Positions 42,862 through 55,100 of a stretch of DNA of 64,000 bases are shown here, piece by piece (position 1 is the stretch's first letter; each line of letters begins with the position of its first letter). The notes under the pieces were generated by a model. That model saw only the letters and a program-made list of their open reading frames with translations, had not been told where the DNA came from and made no database searches. The stretch is taken from positions 28,569,246-28,633,245 of the forward strand of contig CM034238.1 in assembly GCA_019916065.1 (NCBI GenBank), given 5' to 3'. Source of the stretch: Vitellaria paradoxa (lineage: Eukaryota > Streptophyta > Magnoliopsida > Ericales > Sapotaceae). The position numbers were made by a program, and so were the translations under genes.

Positions 42862-44356
42862 TGTAATTACACTTGAAAAGTGTAATTACAAACTCCCTAA
42901 CTCAACACTTATTCATGCATTAAAATAAGTAAAGTTGAATTTTTAGTGTTATTGTGTTACTTATACTTTTATTGTTTTATTTGTCGAAAAAAGGGCAAGG
43001 ATGTCGAAGTTTATAGCTATGGAGAAGGCCAAGAAGACAAAGAAAAAGTCATGGTTCAAACCTCATCTTCGATGGAAAAGACTAGCCCAAAGACCCAACC
43101 AAGAGAAGGAAAGAAAGCAATGAAGGAGATACTAGACGGTCCCCACCGTCACCCAGACGGTCGGGACCACAGAAAGTACAAAACTTCATATGGTCATGAC
43201 CCCCTCTCCAGACGGTCGGGACCACCCGTGATTTACAATAGTCGCGTGAAAGCTCATCTTCTAGGGTTTGTGGCATCTTTTTAAAGACCCATGGGACGGC
43301 TATGAAAGGGACTCCTCCTTAGAAGTTTCTACCATCCCATTGAAGTTTAGATTAGTTTTTAGATTAGTTTGTAGAGAGTTTTTGTTCTTGAAGACTGTTC
43401 ATAGATATTCTCGACATTTTATTATTCATCTTCGCATTCGTAGTTCATCTCTTCTTTTACGCACAAACCTTGTAAGTTATTTTCATTTCATCCTTTAATA
43501 CAATGTTTTGTTTATTTCAATTATTAAATAGCATGATTGAGTGTTATTTTGTTGCCTTTGTGATGTTTAAACTAGTTGTAGCGTAAAACCCTAGTTCTTG
43601 GTTCAACAAATCAAGAATGGGTAGTTCACGAAAAACCTTGGGATGTTCGTAGACCCTTCGCATGGGTTGTGAGAGCTCATGTGTAAGAATCTACCATATT
43701 AAAATCTATTTTAACTTGTTTCAAAAACATTTGAAACCAAAAATCTTTAACCACACTCATTTGAAGTCACTGGTATGGGTTTTCAAATATAACCGTTTAC
43801 ATACTTTCGAACAAGGTTAAAAATAGGTTTCGAATTCACTTCTAGTTTTGTTTGTTTGAAAAACTTTCGGAAACAAATGTCTTTAACCATATCCGCTTGA
43901 GATCACTGGTACTGACCTTTGATTAAAATATTCTTAACACTTTTCAAATTAAACCCTAATCTAGTTTTGAATAAAAACATCCCAAGGTAAAGTAGTGAAC
44001 TACCCGGACTTGAAAGTTAGATCAAGAACCTTTTTAGTATTGTGCTTGTTATTTAATTTAATTTATGAGTTGATTTATTCGCTTTAGAATTTAGAGTAGA
44101 TGCTTTGTTGCACTTTAAAATTAAATTGAATTTCTTTAATTAATATTTAATTCAGTTAGAACCTAAAACAAAAGTTTGAGTTGTTGAAAAATTAATTTAA
44201 ATTAATTTAGGTTCACCTACTAACTAAGAGAACAAGTCTAGAGCTTCTAACAAAGCCCTCCCTATGGATTCAACCTCGGACTCACCGAGTTTTAAAACTA
44301 CGATTGCCCTCTTGTACTTGAGAGGTAGAACCCGAAACACAATTTAGGGTCGGTCA
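42862..44356 (+). repeat. Gypsy-type gag-only element, 3' LTR (1495 bp)
   Basis: This is the partner of 37088-38560, with TG...CA ends (TGTAATTAC to gggtcggtca). It carries an additional GACGGT unit near 43140-43160. The last 200 bases (…acttgagaggtagaacccgaa…) are related, in reverse orientation, to LTR pieces at 52300 and 63402. Confidence 0.93.
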
Positions 44357-46211
44357 CATACCCCTATTTTTAGATACATATTTAATTCCTTAAGTCGAAA
44401 GGACATCTTTATATCCTCTATCCATAATATATCAATAATCACAAATCATATAAAAACCTATATTAAAGTAAAACATAACATGTCATATTTATATTATTTC
44501 CTTGGTAAAACAAACAAAAATCTCACAAGCACTTAAATATGTTCAATCTTAGAACTTCAAAAACATTAAACCAAATCCTAGTTTCATACTGTTGAAACCC
44601 TAGGTTTATTTACACAAATTCCAAATACTAACATAGGATTGAAACCGGGGAATAAACAACTCAAAGGCTTCTCTAAGCACTCGCAGCTACTTTTAAAACT
44701 TAACTTGAAATGTGTAAATTTAGGTGTGAGTGTAACACACTCAGTGGAGGTATTATACTTAAAATAAAAGATAATAAATATACACTAAAGATAATCCTCG
44801 GTAACTATATGGACAACTGTCCCATGATCAAATAATAATTAATTTAAACGTATCATAATTGATAGTGATAAGAATATCTCAACACACAATTTTTATTTGG
44901 TAATTAAATCTCAACACACAATTTATCATCATTTTTCATTTATTAACCATCATTATCATCATTGGGCCTCAACTAGCCATCTTATGGCATGTTTGCATGA
45001 TAAATGATTTAAATAACAATGCGACACACATTTGGCCCTACCTGGCCTATGAGTTGAGCGCGCTCAACTATGGACAATGGCTTCAATTTAGCATATCCCA
45101 TTAGTCCTATCTAGCTTGACCGCATTTGGCCTCATTTTTTGGTCCTATGTGACCCGACCCTATCTAGCTTTTTTTTTTCTTTTTTGACCCTATCTAATTT
45201 CATTTTTTTCCTTTTTTGGCCCCATCTGGCCTAGTTTCATTTAACCATAATACAAGTGTAATGCTCGCAATTCATACTGATATGCAATAATATTTTTTAT
45301 TAAAATATAACTTCCCAAATTTATCATTCCACAAATAATCACAATTCATAACTAACATAATAAATCCATAAAAAATCAACCTTTTTTCTTATAAAAATAA
45401 TTAATTAATAACAACAATAAATAAATAAAATTTATCAAAATATATTTAATATCTTTTACCTTTGAGTTTAATACACCCATTGAACAACAAATATTATGAG
45501 AAAATCAAATTACTGAGGTAGTTGCTTCTGATTATCCCTAGGTCCTAATTTTAGCCCAAATAAAGTATACAAATCAAAAATTGAACGGTTAAAATATAAA
45601 CCAAATCGATTAATAATATAAATATAATAAATGGAATACAACCACTCCGGTTTTAACATACTTAGTTTATTTAATCCTTCCTTAAAAGTAGTTTTAAACT
45701 AACAAAGTAAAATAATTCACCTCAACAATCTGGCCAAAATCCCTAATTTTTCTCTTGTGCTTCGCTTTCTTTCTCACTGTTTTTTCCTTACTATTTCCTT
45801 TTTCTTACCGTTCTTTACTTCAACCCTTAACTGATATACATATATATATATATATGTTACATATAACTTCTCAGGCAGCCAGGTGATCACTGCATCCTCT
45901 CTCTATCTCTTTTTTTCTTTTTTTCTAAAGTCGCCATGCGGCATCACAAACCTTGCACACCAAAATCCATACATGCTGCCAACTCACGCCTAATCAAAGT
46001 GTAGGCTAATCACAATTAATATCTTAATTGATATATTAATTAATTAACTTAAACTAACTAATGTATTAATTAATTAATTAATTAATCCATTAATTAATTT
46101 AAATTAAGACTAAATAAATTTTAAAATAATTTCAAATTAACAAATTGAAATTCCTAAGTATAAAATAAAAATTAAATTAGTAATGCATTTAAAAATTCAA
46201 GATGTCATACT

Positions 46212-46940
46212 AAGTGTCTCATCTTGGGGTATGCTAGCATTGTTTGCTGTAAAGAAGAATAGAACACTAAGGATGTATATTGACTACAAGAAATTGAACA
46301 GAGTGGCCATCAAGAATAGGTGGCCATTACCTAGAATTGATGATTTGTTTGATCGATAGAAGGGTTCATCAGCCTTTTTGAAGATTTACTTGAGATATGG
46401 AAATCATCAATTGAGGGTAAGATAAGAGGATATTTCTAAAATGATGTTCAAGAATCAGTATGGTCACTACAAGTTCTTGGTTATGCCATTTGGTTTGACA
46501 AATGCTTTAGTAGTATTTATGGATTTAAAGAACAAGGTGTTTAAGGACTATTTGGATAATTTTGGGGTGGTATTTATTGATGATGTCTTAGTTTACTCTA
46601 AGTTAGAAGAAAATACAAAAAGCGTTTGAGGATAGTATTGCAAAATTTGACAAATCATTAGTTATATGCAAAGTTGAATAAGTATAAATTTTGGTTTTAG
46701 GAAGTGAAGTTTCTAAGCCATGTCGCTTTTGAAGTATGATTGCTGTAGATACATTAAAGGTCGAGGCTGCACCAGAATGGTTAAGATCGAGGATGATATT
46801 TGAGATTTGTATCTTCTTAAGATTGGCAGGTTATTACCGGAGGTTTGTACTTGACTTTTCTAAGTTTGCCACTCCTTTGACTAGGCTTACCAAGAAGGGA
46901 GTAAAATTTGTGTGGAATAATGCTTGTGAAAAGTCTTTTT
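46212..46940 (+). pseudogene. Chromovirus RT, C-terminal piece after the nested insertions
   Basis: It resumes with [16 protein letters not shown], then [51 protein letters not shown] and [12 protein letters not shown]. The last is the catalytic block (usually YIDDIL), with F for Y. The connection block with LAGYYRRFVLDFSKFA is at 46830-46870. Stops occur near 46358 and 46628, with a frameshift after the latter. Confidence 0.92.
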
Positions 46941-47530
46941 AGTAGATTAAAAGGAGGTTAACCACTGTGCTTGTGCTGATCATTCTAGAAAGAGGTACAG
47001 GATACTTAATCTATTTTGATCCTTCCAGAGCGAAATTAGGTTGTGTTTTAACATAGAATGGTAGAGTGGTGACTTATAGGTCGAGATAGTTAAAAACTCA
47101 TGAGTAATATTACTTAGTTCATGATTTGGAGTTGGTAGTATTGATTTTTTCCGTGAAGAGTTGGAGGTATTACCTGTATGGTTAGAAATTTTAGGTATTT
47201 TTTGACCATGAAAGTTTGAAGTACATTTTTACACAAAATGATCTAAATCTGAGACAAAAAAGATGGATGGAACATATAGAAGATTACGATTTTGAATCAC
47301 AGTATCACCTAAGTAAAGCTAATATAGTTATAGATGCTCTTAGTGTAGATGCTCTTAACAAGAAGACTTGTTGTAGCCTAGTGAGTTTTGCTGTTAGAAA
47401 GTGGGAGATGATGAAAGATCTAAGTGAATTTGATCTAGAGTTTAGGGATGATGGTGAGCAGGCTGTATTATACATTTTAGTTATTCAGCCCTTGTTGAGT
47501 AACAGAATGATTAAAGGCTAGAGGACAGGT
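46940..47530 (+). pseudogene. Chromovirus RNase H, decayed
   Basis: Pieces include ILERGTGYLIYFDPSR near 46985 (where the family has a CDAS-type aspartate) and a decayed HE-x-Y-LVHDLELV block near 47098-47140. At 47216-47521 are [33 protein letters not shown] and the [20 protein letters not shown] tether to integrase. W2 at 61471-61683 has the same tether, so the two families are close relatives. Confidence 0.88.
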
Positions 47531-47549
47531 GAGAAGATAGAGGATGTAT

Positions 47550-48560
47550 GAGTAAAGATACTTGCTTTAGTAGTCATACCAATGTGGATTGTTAACGTCA
47601 TGAAGAAATTTCATCATTCCAGATTGGCAGTGCATCCAGGAGGTATAAAGATGTATTATGACCTAAAACGTTAGTTTTATTGGCCTAAAATGAAAAATGA
47701 TATGGCAGAGTTTATCAGTAGGTGTCTAACTTGTCAACAAGTTGAGGCATAACATCAGAGGTTGATAGAATTGTTGTAATCATTACCAATATCCGAGTAG
47801 AAGTGGGAGAATGTAACCATTGATTGTATCAAGTTTTCCTATGACTAGAAAAGACTATAAGGCTAATTGGAATTGTGGTTCATCTGATGAAGTCGGCCCA
47901 TTTCTTACCGATTTAGAGGCCTAATTCCATAGATATGTTGGCTAGGTTATATATTAAGAGGATTATAAGAGTTCATAGGACTCCGATATCCATTATCTCA
48001 AATCGGGACCCCCATCTGGTCTCAAGATTTTAATAGAGTTTTAAGTTGTCTATGGAAATGAAATTGTATTTCAATACTACTTATCATACTCGATTTAATA
48101 GTCTGAGCGCATAATTCAGATTTTAGAGGACATACTTAAAGCTTGTGTATTGGATTTCAGAGACAATTAGGAGGATCACTTGCCATTGGTAGAGTTTTCC
48201 TACAACAATAGTTATCAAGCTATCATTGAGATGGCACCATTTGAAGCATTGTATCGTAGGCCATGTAAATCACCTATATATTAGACATAAGTTAGAGAAA
48301 AAATATTAATTGGATTAGAGTTGGTTCGGGAGACTAATGAGAAAATTAGAATTATCGGTAGAGATTTCGCTAGAAGAGCTATGCAGATCGGAGGTGCAAA
48401 CCTTTTGGAGTTCTAGGTGGGAGACTATATGTTCTTGAAAGTTTTACCACAGAAATGATAGTTTTGATTTGGCAAACATGGGAAGTTGTCACCTTAGTAC
48501 ATTGGATCATTTAAGATTTTGGCTAGAATTGGGGAGGTTGCTTATTGGTTGGCGTTATCC
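47550..48560 (+). pseudogene. Chromovirus integrase, decayed
   Basis: The HHCC zinc-binding region is readable near 47605-47760: FHHSRLAVHPGGIKMYYDLK and then ISRCLTCQQVEA, giving the second histidine and both cysteines. The catalytic core follows in broken frames (VTIDCIK-like segment with the first aspartate near 47815, and a SNRDPHL-like segment near 48000). The [10 protein letters not shown] block is at 48238-48265. More than ten stops are present. Confidence 0.88.
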
Positions 48561-48599
48561 CCTTAAGTATCAGGAGTGCACGAGGTATTTCATTTGTCA

Positions 48600-48835
48600 A
48601 TACTTCGTAAGTATATTTAGATCCTACACATGTTAGATTGGGTAGAATTGAAGATGGATTTTGATGTAACATACAAGGTTAGATTGGTCCAAGTTATGGA
48701 TTTTCGAGATTAGGTACTTCGAGGAAAGACAATCCCATTGGTTAGAGTGCTATGTAAACATCATAGTGTTGAATAATCAACTTGGGAATGAGAATCTAAG
48801 ATAAGAATGCAGTATCCCTAGTTATGGGAGGATCC
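48600..48835 (+). pseudogene. Chromodomain-like C-terminal end of chromovirus integrase
   Basis: Readable blocks are VHEVFHLSILRKYI near 48572-48615, MDFDVTYKVRLVQVMDFRD near 48650-48710 and LRGKTIPLVRVLCKHHSVE near 48715-48775, with STWE and RMQYP. In chromoviruses this module helps choose integration sites by chromatin mark. The parallel blocks in W2 are at 60135-60370. Confidence 0.85.
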
Positions 48836-48839
48836 AACA

Positions 48840-49880
48840 AAATAAAAATTTCAAGCATTTGTTTATCTGAATTTTTTTTCCTTACATTTTAAAGAAAATA
48901 TCAAGCAAAGAATATGGGGAAAATAAATTATGAAAAAGTAAACTTTTAAATATTTGTTTATTTGAAAATCATTTTTTATATTTTTAAGAAAATCTGATAA
49001 GAAGGTTTTCAAGGATAAGAAGAAGATTTTTTTTTCACTTATAAAAAAAATCCTCAAAAATCTATTTGTGACTTATCAATAAGTATAAACCAATGTCTAA
49101 AAACACTGTGTTTGAATTCTATTTAAAAAAATAAATTTTGAAAAAAAAAATTCAAGTATTTGTTTAGTTGGAAATAATTTTTTTTATTTTTTTAAGAAAA
49201 TCTTGTAAGATGTTTTTTTAGAGTAAGAAGATGATTTTTGTTTTTATAAATATTATAAAAAAAACTCCAAAAATCTATTTGGGACTTATCAATAAATATA
49301 AACCAATTTTTAAAAATGTTGTGTTCGAATTTATTTAAAAAATCAATTCCAAAAAATATAAAAATATTTTTTACATTTTTAAGAAAATCTCATAAGAAAA
49401 ATATAGAAAAATTAAAATTTTTTAAGTATTTATTTACTTGGAATATTTTGTAGTTTTAAGAGAATCTCGTGAGAAGAATTTGGAGAAAAATAAATTCAGA
49501 AAAAATAAAATTTTCAAGTACTTGTTTGTTTGAAAATATATTTCTTTTTTATTTTTAAGAAGATTTCGTAAGGGGTTTTTCAAACGTAAGAAAATAATTA
49601 TTTTTAATTCTTATAAAATATCTCCTAAAATATATTTAATACTTATCAATAAGTAAAAATTAATTTCTAAAAACACTTTGTTGAAATTTTATTTAAACAA
49701 ATCTAAAAAATAAAATATTTAAAGTATTTGTTTCTTTGGAAATAATTTTTATATTTTTTAGAAAATATCTTAAGAAGTTTTTCAAAAGCAAGAAGATTAT
49801 CTTTTTTTTTTTTTAAATCTTATAAAGAATCTCCTAAAATCTATTTGCGATTCATTCTAAGTTCATCCAAACACTTGAAA
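48840..49880. repeat. AT-rich tandem array, unit about 205 bp
   Basis: Two anchor phrases recur: 'agtatttgtttatttgga' type (near 48949, 49154, 49517, 49718, with partial copies near 48853 and 49425) and 'cttatcaataagtataaacc' type (near 49068, 49282, 49650). Successive spacings are about 200-215 bp or close to twice that. Copies are strongly diverged. Related single units occur at 50690-50800 and 63166-63340. Confidence 0.8.
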
Positions 49881-50800
49881 GAGGAAAGAATGAATTTTTA
49901 GATAAAAGTTTGAATTCATACAAATCAACTTCAAAGTTTTGAAAACATATTTTCCCCTCAAAAAATATTTTCTTAGAAAAAGTTTATTTAAAATTTATTT
50001 TCAATAGACTTTGCTAGATCCAGTAGATCAAATACCTCATAAATTATTGGGAAATACCTCATAAATTATTGGGAAATGAATCAACAGGCTTATTGAAAGA
50101 CTAAAGAAAATAAATTGGATAAATACAATATGTGTAAATACAATCTAATGGAATTGTTGAGTTAACCGTAAAATGTAGATATGATGCTGCTAAATCCAAT
50201 TGATCAACTACCTTTTCATTGAATATCTAAAATATCAAAAATTCATCAAAAAATGAATCAACAGCTTATGAAGCAAAATGAATGGGATAAATATAACAAA
50301 ATGTAATCGGTAAATACCTCAAAATATAGTCCAATGGAGTTATTGAGTTAAAACCCAAGTCTAAGTATGATAGCTGCGAATAGATAGAGTAGATAAATTA
50401 TTCAATTGAGATTAAGATTTAGCGAAAAGGTTTGTGAGAATTTGACGAAGAAAGAGATTTAGTGAAAAGGTTTATGAGAATTTGACAGAGAAAGAGAAAC
50501 TGTTTTGTGAATATAGGGGAGTTGGTTAGATTATGGAAGAGTTAGTTAGAACATAGGTGTTATAAAATACCTATAATGCTTATAATTTGTTTAGAGATAA
50601 TAGTTAATGTGTATTTGGGTGTTTAGGATAATTTTGATGAATATAGGAAGTTAATTTAGAATATCAGTGTTATAAATTATCTATAATACCCTTAATTTTT
50701 TAAGAGAAGATCTCATAAGAGTTTTTTCAAAAGTACGGAGAAGATTTTTTTTTTTTAAATCTTTTTAAAATTATGTCCTAAAATCTATTTGGTACTTACC
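49881..50800. repeat. AT-rich spacer with short local duplications
   Basis: Contains a direct duplication of aaatacctcataaattattggg near 50029-50073, a duplicated 'atttagtgaaaaggtttatgagaatttga' type segment near 50409-50490, and a partial 205-bp-family unit at about 50690-50800. No gene. Confidence 0.7.
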
Positions 50801-51078
50801 TGTAATGATCCTAAAAAAAAAACCCACAAATCGTGGCGAAAAGGGTGCTTGCTGGCACCTCAACATCCTTAGCTTCCATTAGTCACTCCCCTCCCATTTC
50901 CTAGCCTTCGTGAGTCACCCTTTTCCCCCTGGTGTGTATATATATATACGTTATGGAAAACATAGAATGACCAAAAAAATTGGGGGGAAGTGGGAGAAGT
51001 TAGTACCGGAACTCAAATTATTTCTCTTTTTTTTTTTTTTAATTAGACTTGTTCAAATGCGCTTATGTTGTCAGATTA
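50801..51078 (+). repeat. W1 5' LTR (about 280 bp)
   Basis: It aligns with the reverse complement of 59751-60025 over its whole length: TGTAATGATC, a stretch of A, then 'gggtgcttgctgg', 'cttccattagt', a TA run and 'catagaa(t/c)gacc'. Similarity stops after 'attaagg' in both, suggesting the real LTR end, although no clean CA is seen. The primer site is not recognisable. Confidence 0.75.
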
Positions 51079-51189
51079 AGGTACTCAAGATTCCACAAGC
51101 CACAATAGTTGTTAACACTAGGTAGTATTGTAACAGCTAACCGAATTACTGATAAATGGTAGGGTGAGAGTAGACCCTTCAAACCGACT

Positions 51190-52140
51190 ACAAATAGGGC
51201 CAGACATGTTAGAAAAAATTTTGAAGGATGAAGCCTCCCATCTATGATGATACCCCCAACATTGAAATTGTTGAGTGATTTCTTGTAAAATTCGAGAAAA
51301 TCTTAATAGCTATGGAAATAATGACCATTTGACTAGAATCAAATTTACTACTTTCCAGCTAGTGGGACATGAGGCAAGTTGGTAGAGTAGTATACAAAAT
51401 TCTAGGGGAGCTATGGGATTGACCTAGGAAGGACTCAAAGAAAAATTCAGAGATCTCTTTTTCCTGCAATTCCTAAGAGATACGAATAGGGAAGAATTTT
51501 CTAACCTGATCCAAGGTTCTATGATGGTACTAGAATATGAGAGGAGGTTTTTAGACTTATCCAAGTATGCTCCAGAATTTGTTTCTACTACTTGTCTCAA
51601 GTGCAAAAAGCTTGAACGAGGATTACGGCTAGCCTTGCGAGGACAGATAGCCCGTTTATGCTCGATGATTACGAAGCCTTAATAAACTGAGCAATGACAG
51701 TGGATGGAGACATGACCGAGACTAAAAATATCCAAGAAGGGTTGTAGAATAGGAATTCAGTTCCTTCACTGGGAAGTGCTAATAAAAAAAGGTCAAGAGA
51801 AAGACTGTTGCCACCACCACTACCGTCATGGCCGCAACCCAGTAGAGTGGCATTATCACAATTAAGGACTCCTGTGAGGTCATATATATGATAGGTGTTT
51901 TGCTATAACTATAGACAGCTTAAGCAAAAGAGCCATGAATACCTAAGACAGCCAGTAGGGCAGACAACCCTAGGCAATGGTGAAAGTGGTACAAGTATTA
52001 GAAGTTGTTACAACTATAGCCAACAAGGTCATTTTTAGAGGAACTGTCCACGAGGTAGAGAAAGATTCCAACCAGTCATCCCAAGAGAACGACACTCAGC
52101 CTCATAGTTAGTACAACAAAGACCTTGAACCACAAGTGCA
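51190..52140 (+). pseudogene. gag: W1 gag, decayed
   Basis: Pieces of the gag core are readable: MLEKILKDEASHL-like start near 51210, FLVKFEKILIAMEIMT near 51280-51325, a RFFFLQFLR-like region near 51450-51480, and near 52005-52055 a knuckle C-Y-N-Y-S-Q-Q-G-H-F followed by R-N-C-P, where the second cysteine has become tyrosine. It matches the same blocks in the chromovirus at 35310-36010. At least eight stops. Confidence 0.75.
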
Positions 52141-52189
52141 TGGGTCATAGTAGGTAGCAAATTTAAATTTATAATAATGGTATGGAGTA

Positions 52190-55100
52190 TCAGTCATTTT
52201 TTTTCCACAGGGAAGGCTATATTAAAAACACTAATCTTGTTCTCTTATTTTAGTAGGTGAACTAACTTAACCTAAACTAAATTTGGATTATAGGTGACCG
52301 CTCTCTAAATTTGAAGTGGCTCACTCTCAAGTGTAAGAGGTTGGTTGAGTTTAGTCTAGGTGAGTCCTAGGTCATCTCCACAGGGAGCAAGGGTGTGACT
52401 AAATTTGGGAAAACTTATTTTTGAAAATACTTGCAAAAATTATAAAAGAAAAAATATGAAAATCTTTTTGGGGTTTTCAAATGGTGATTGTAATGATGAT
52501 TTGAAGACACAACTTAAGCGAAAAGCTAAAACACTACGGAAGGCAACCAATTTGTAAACTTAAACGAACTACTTGAATTGAAATACTTGGCTTTAACCTA
52601 TTCCTATAATGTCCTCGACGGGATGAATTTGGATAAGTGGTTAACACAACCTAATATTTACACATGTAGTATTAGGTCGGAACATTCAGCGTTAGAAAAC
52701 CGTTTCGAAAAGAAATCACTATTCTAGGGTTTTTGAAATCAAGTTTGAAGTCACCAGAACATGGAATTGATCTTCGATTCACACGATTGTAACCGAAGTT
52801 CAACTTTATCACAGGTGATTCATTTTTGAAAGTTAACCTAGAAAGAAGATTCTTACGTTTAAACTCAAAAGACGATAACAAAGTTTAGTTCATAATATCC
52901 GAGTTCATCTCATTCGATTTCATTATATTCCTAGGTTAAATCCAAGAAAAATTCTAGCCTAGCATTGTGAAAGTGTAAATAAAGCTTTGCGAAAAGAAAA
53001 ATATCTTCATCGTGCAATAAAAAGCTAATGTGAAGTACTTCGAAATATTTTAAAGCAAATTCGAAACAAAACCAATAACAAGCAAGCGAAGATGAATTGT
53101 TACGAAGTGAAAACAAAGAATAGAAAACAAGAAAATAATGAACTTCAAATAAACTTAATGAAAATTGTTGCTTACAAGATAAATCCTAATACGAAGATGA
53201 AGTGAATGCTTCTGTCAATCCAAAAACAAGAAGAAAATGGCTAACCCTAGGTGTAAAAGTAATGTAAAATTCTTTTCACGAACCCTAAAACGATACCAAA
53301 TGGCTACGTAGGTTCCAAGGTTCCTAATACATCAGAAATTACCCTATTTATAGTTGTACATAACTCAAGGGTATAAGGTTAAATTTACAATTCGAATTTA
53401 ATCCTAAAAGTCTGCTAGAAGAACGTCATAGGCGCCTAAGCTTTACTGGGTGTGCGCCCAAGCCCTACACCCCTTATATGTTTGATGAAAGTCCTGAGCT
53501 AGTTGCTGAAAATCAGCTCTCGGTGGGTGCCCAAGGTCTTGTGCAGTCGGGCACCCAACACTCGTGCGCCCAACACTCGTGCGCCTAAGGTATTCTCCTA
53601 GACGCTCCTGTGAAAACTAGTCGCGGCGGGTGCCCAAGGTGTTACTCAGCCGAGCGCCCAAGGTCTTGTGCGCCCAACATTCGTGCGCCCATGGTGCTCT
53701 TCAAGACAACTCTTGTGAGATCTATCCTCTGTGGGCACCCAAGGTCTCACTCAGCTGTGTGCCCATAGTGGCTAGTTTGGGCTTGAATTGCAATTTTAGA
53801 ATCCTAACTTGACTTCCTTGAGCTATGTTTCTCCAGTATCCTACAAAACACACAAAGACGAAGTAAGTAATCAAAACATAATAAAAGTGGGTTTTACATG
53901 GTAAAATATTCATAAAAAGAGTGCAAAATAAGGTTAAAAGTGACAATGATTGCGTGCAATTAATGGGAATGCTTAGATATGGGTTTGGTTAAGAATGGTG
54001 GAGTGAAGGAATTAAACTAAAATAAAAGCATTAGAAATAATAATATTAACTAAAATAATCTTAACTATAAGCCAAATCCGGTATTGTGGTGACTGTTCTC
54101 TAAAATGCATTTATAACTCAACTCAACAACTGCACATGCGCGGGTCGGAAGATGTTATTTGAAATATGATTTGTAGAAATCTCAAAGTAAGTAGAGGCTT
54201 TTGAAAATAGTTTCAAGTTCACCGGACCTTGAACACCTAGTGTGCACAAGTACAACTAAGCTTTGATTATAACACGGGTGAGCTGATTTTGTAGGAAAGC
54301 CTATATTGTGGTTTTAGGAAATAAGTTCTACGTTACTAGGCCATTGAATCGAGCACTTGATATGCACGAGCAGGAACTTGTAACCAAGTGAAGATTGTAG
54401 CATTGGCAGCTTGATTTCATAAGAAAACCTAATTTGGCTTTCGAAAAATAAGACTCTAACTCACTAGGACATTGAACCGAACACTTGGTGTGCACAAGTG
54501 AAAACTTGTAACCAAGTTACAGTTATAACATGGGTGAGTAGGTTTTGAAAGAACCCTAGCTTTACCAAGAGATTTCAATTGAAAGCCATGAAAAATATTT
54601 TCATGAAAACCATTTTACATCTGATTAAACCAAAACCAACTCCAATACTTTCAATGGCTTGAAGCCAAGAATAAAACTAACCTATGAGCATAATGAAAAT
54701 CTAAACTAACAACACACAATAATATATTAAATAAGAACAAGTGCAAGGAAAAGTAGATCAACACAATGACAAAACAAAATGAACAAAGAAAGTGCGTTGA
54801 AATTAAACTTTTGAGTATTGAAGTACAACCAATCCGAAATGATGACTGGAAAGCTTAAACCCTAACTCTAATCCTAACCTAAACTAAGAAAAGAAAACTT
54901 AAAAGAGAGAGGGGAAGAAGAAAAAAGAATGAGAGGGAAGAGAGACATGAGAGAATTTTGATAATCCCCTATTTATAAACATCCATGATTGGGGGCAAAC
55001 TAGGAACATCAAGTTAGATAAAGAAAACCAAAAGTCAGCATGATAGGCGCCCATGGTAGGTGTGGGTGCCAATGATAGATGTACGGTGCCCATGGCTTGA

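Larger units (their letters stand above)
37088..44356 (+). mobile_element. Gypsy-type gag-only element (TR-GAG-like) with perfect CATAC duplication
   Basis: LTRs at 37088-38560 and 42862-44356 are closely similar. A tRNA-Asp-type primer site follows the first, and a polypurine tract precedes the second. The element is flanked by CATAC on both sides (37083-37087 and 44357-44361). The only coding region is an open 586-codon gag; no protease, RT, RNase H or integrase block is visible in any frame of the 2.3 kb that follows it. The primer site and gag core place it near the Athila/Tat lineage of Ty3/Gypsy. It would need enzymes in trans. Similar gag-only LTR elements are described in plants. Confidence 0.92.
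37080..46211 (+). mobile_element. Solo LTR (X) inserted in the chromovirus RT, itself split by a gag-only element
   Basis: Apart from the nested element (37088-44356) this insertion consists of TGTCATAC at 37080-37087 and about 1.85 kb at 44357-46211. Read together its start is TGTCATACCCCTA, a typical plant Gypsy LTR start. The chromovirus flanks show a 5-bp duplication with one mismatch (ctgag before, ctaag after at 46212-46216). No internal coding sequence, primer site or second LTR is present, so a solo LTR formed by recombination is the simplest reading. The 3' end (…atgtcata) lacks a clean CA, so the right edge is uncertain by a few bases. Confidence 0.65.
32178..48835 (+). mobile_element. 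Chromovirus (Tekay/Del-like Ty3/Gypsy), decayed, split by nested insertions
   Basis: This plus-strand element has a 2.07-kb 5' LTR, a Met-tRNA-type primer site, gag, protease, RT, RNase H, integrase and a C-terminal chromodomain-like end. The RT reading frame stops at 37079-37083 and resumes at 46212, after about 9.1 kb of nested material. Joining the two sides at the short duplication restores the expected order of RT residues. No 3' LTR follows: after the integrase/chromodomain end at about 48835 the sequence changes to an AT-rich tandem array. Stops are frequent throughout, so this is an old copy. Confidence 0.87.
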
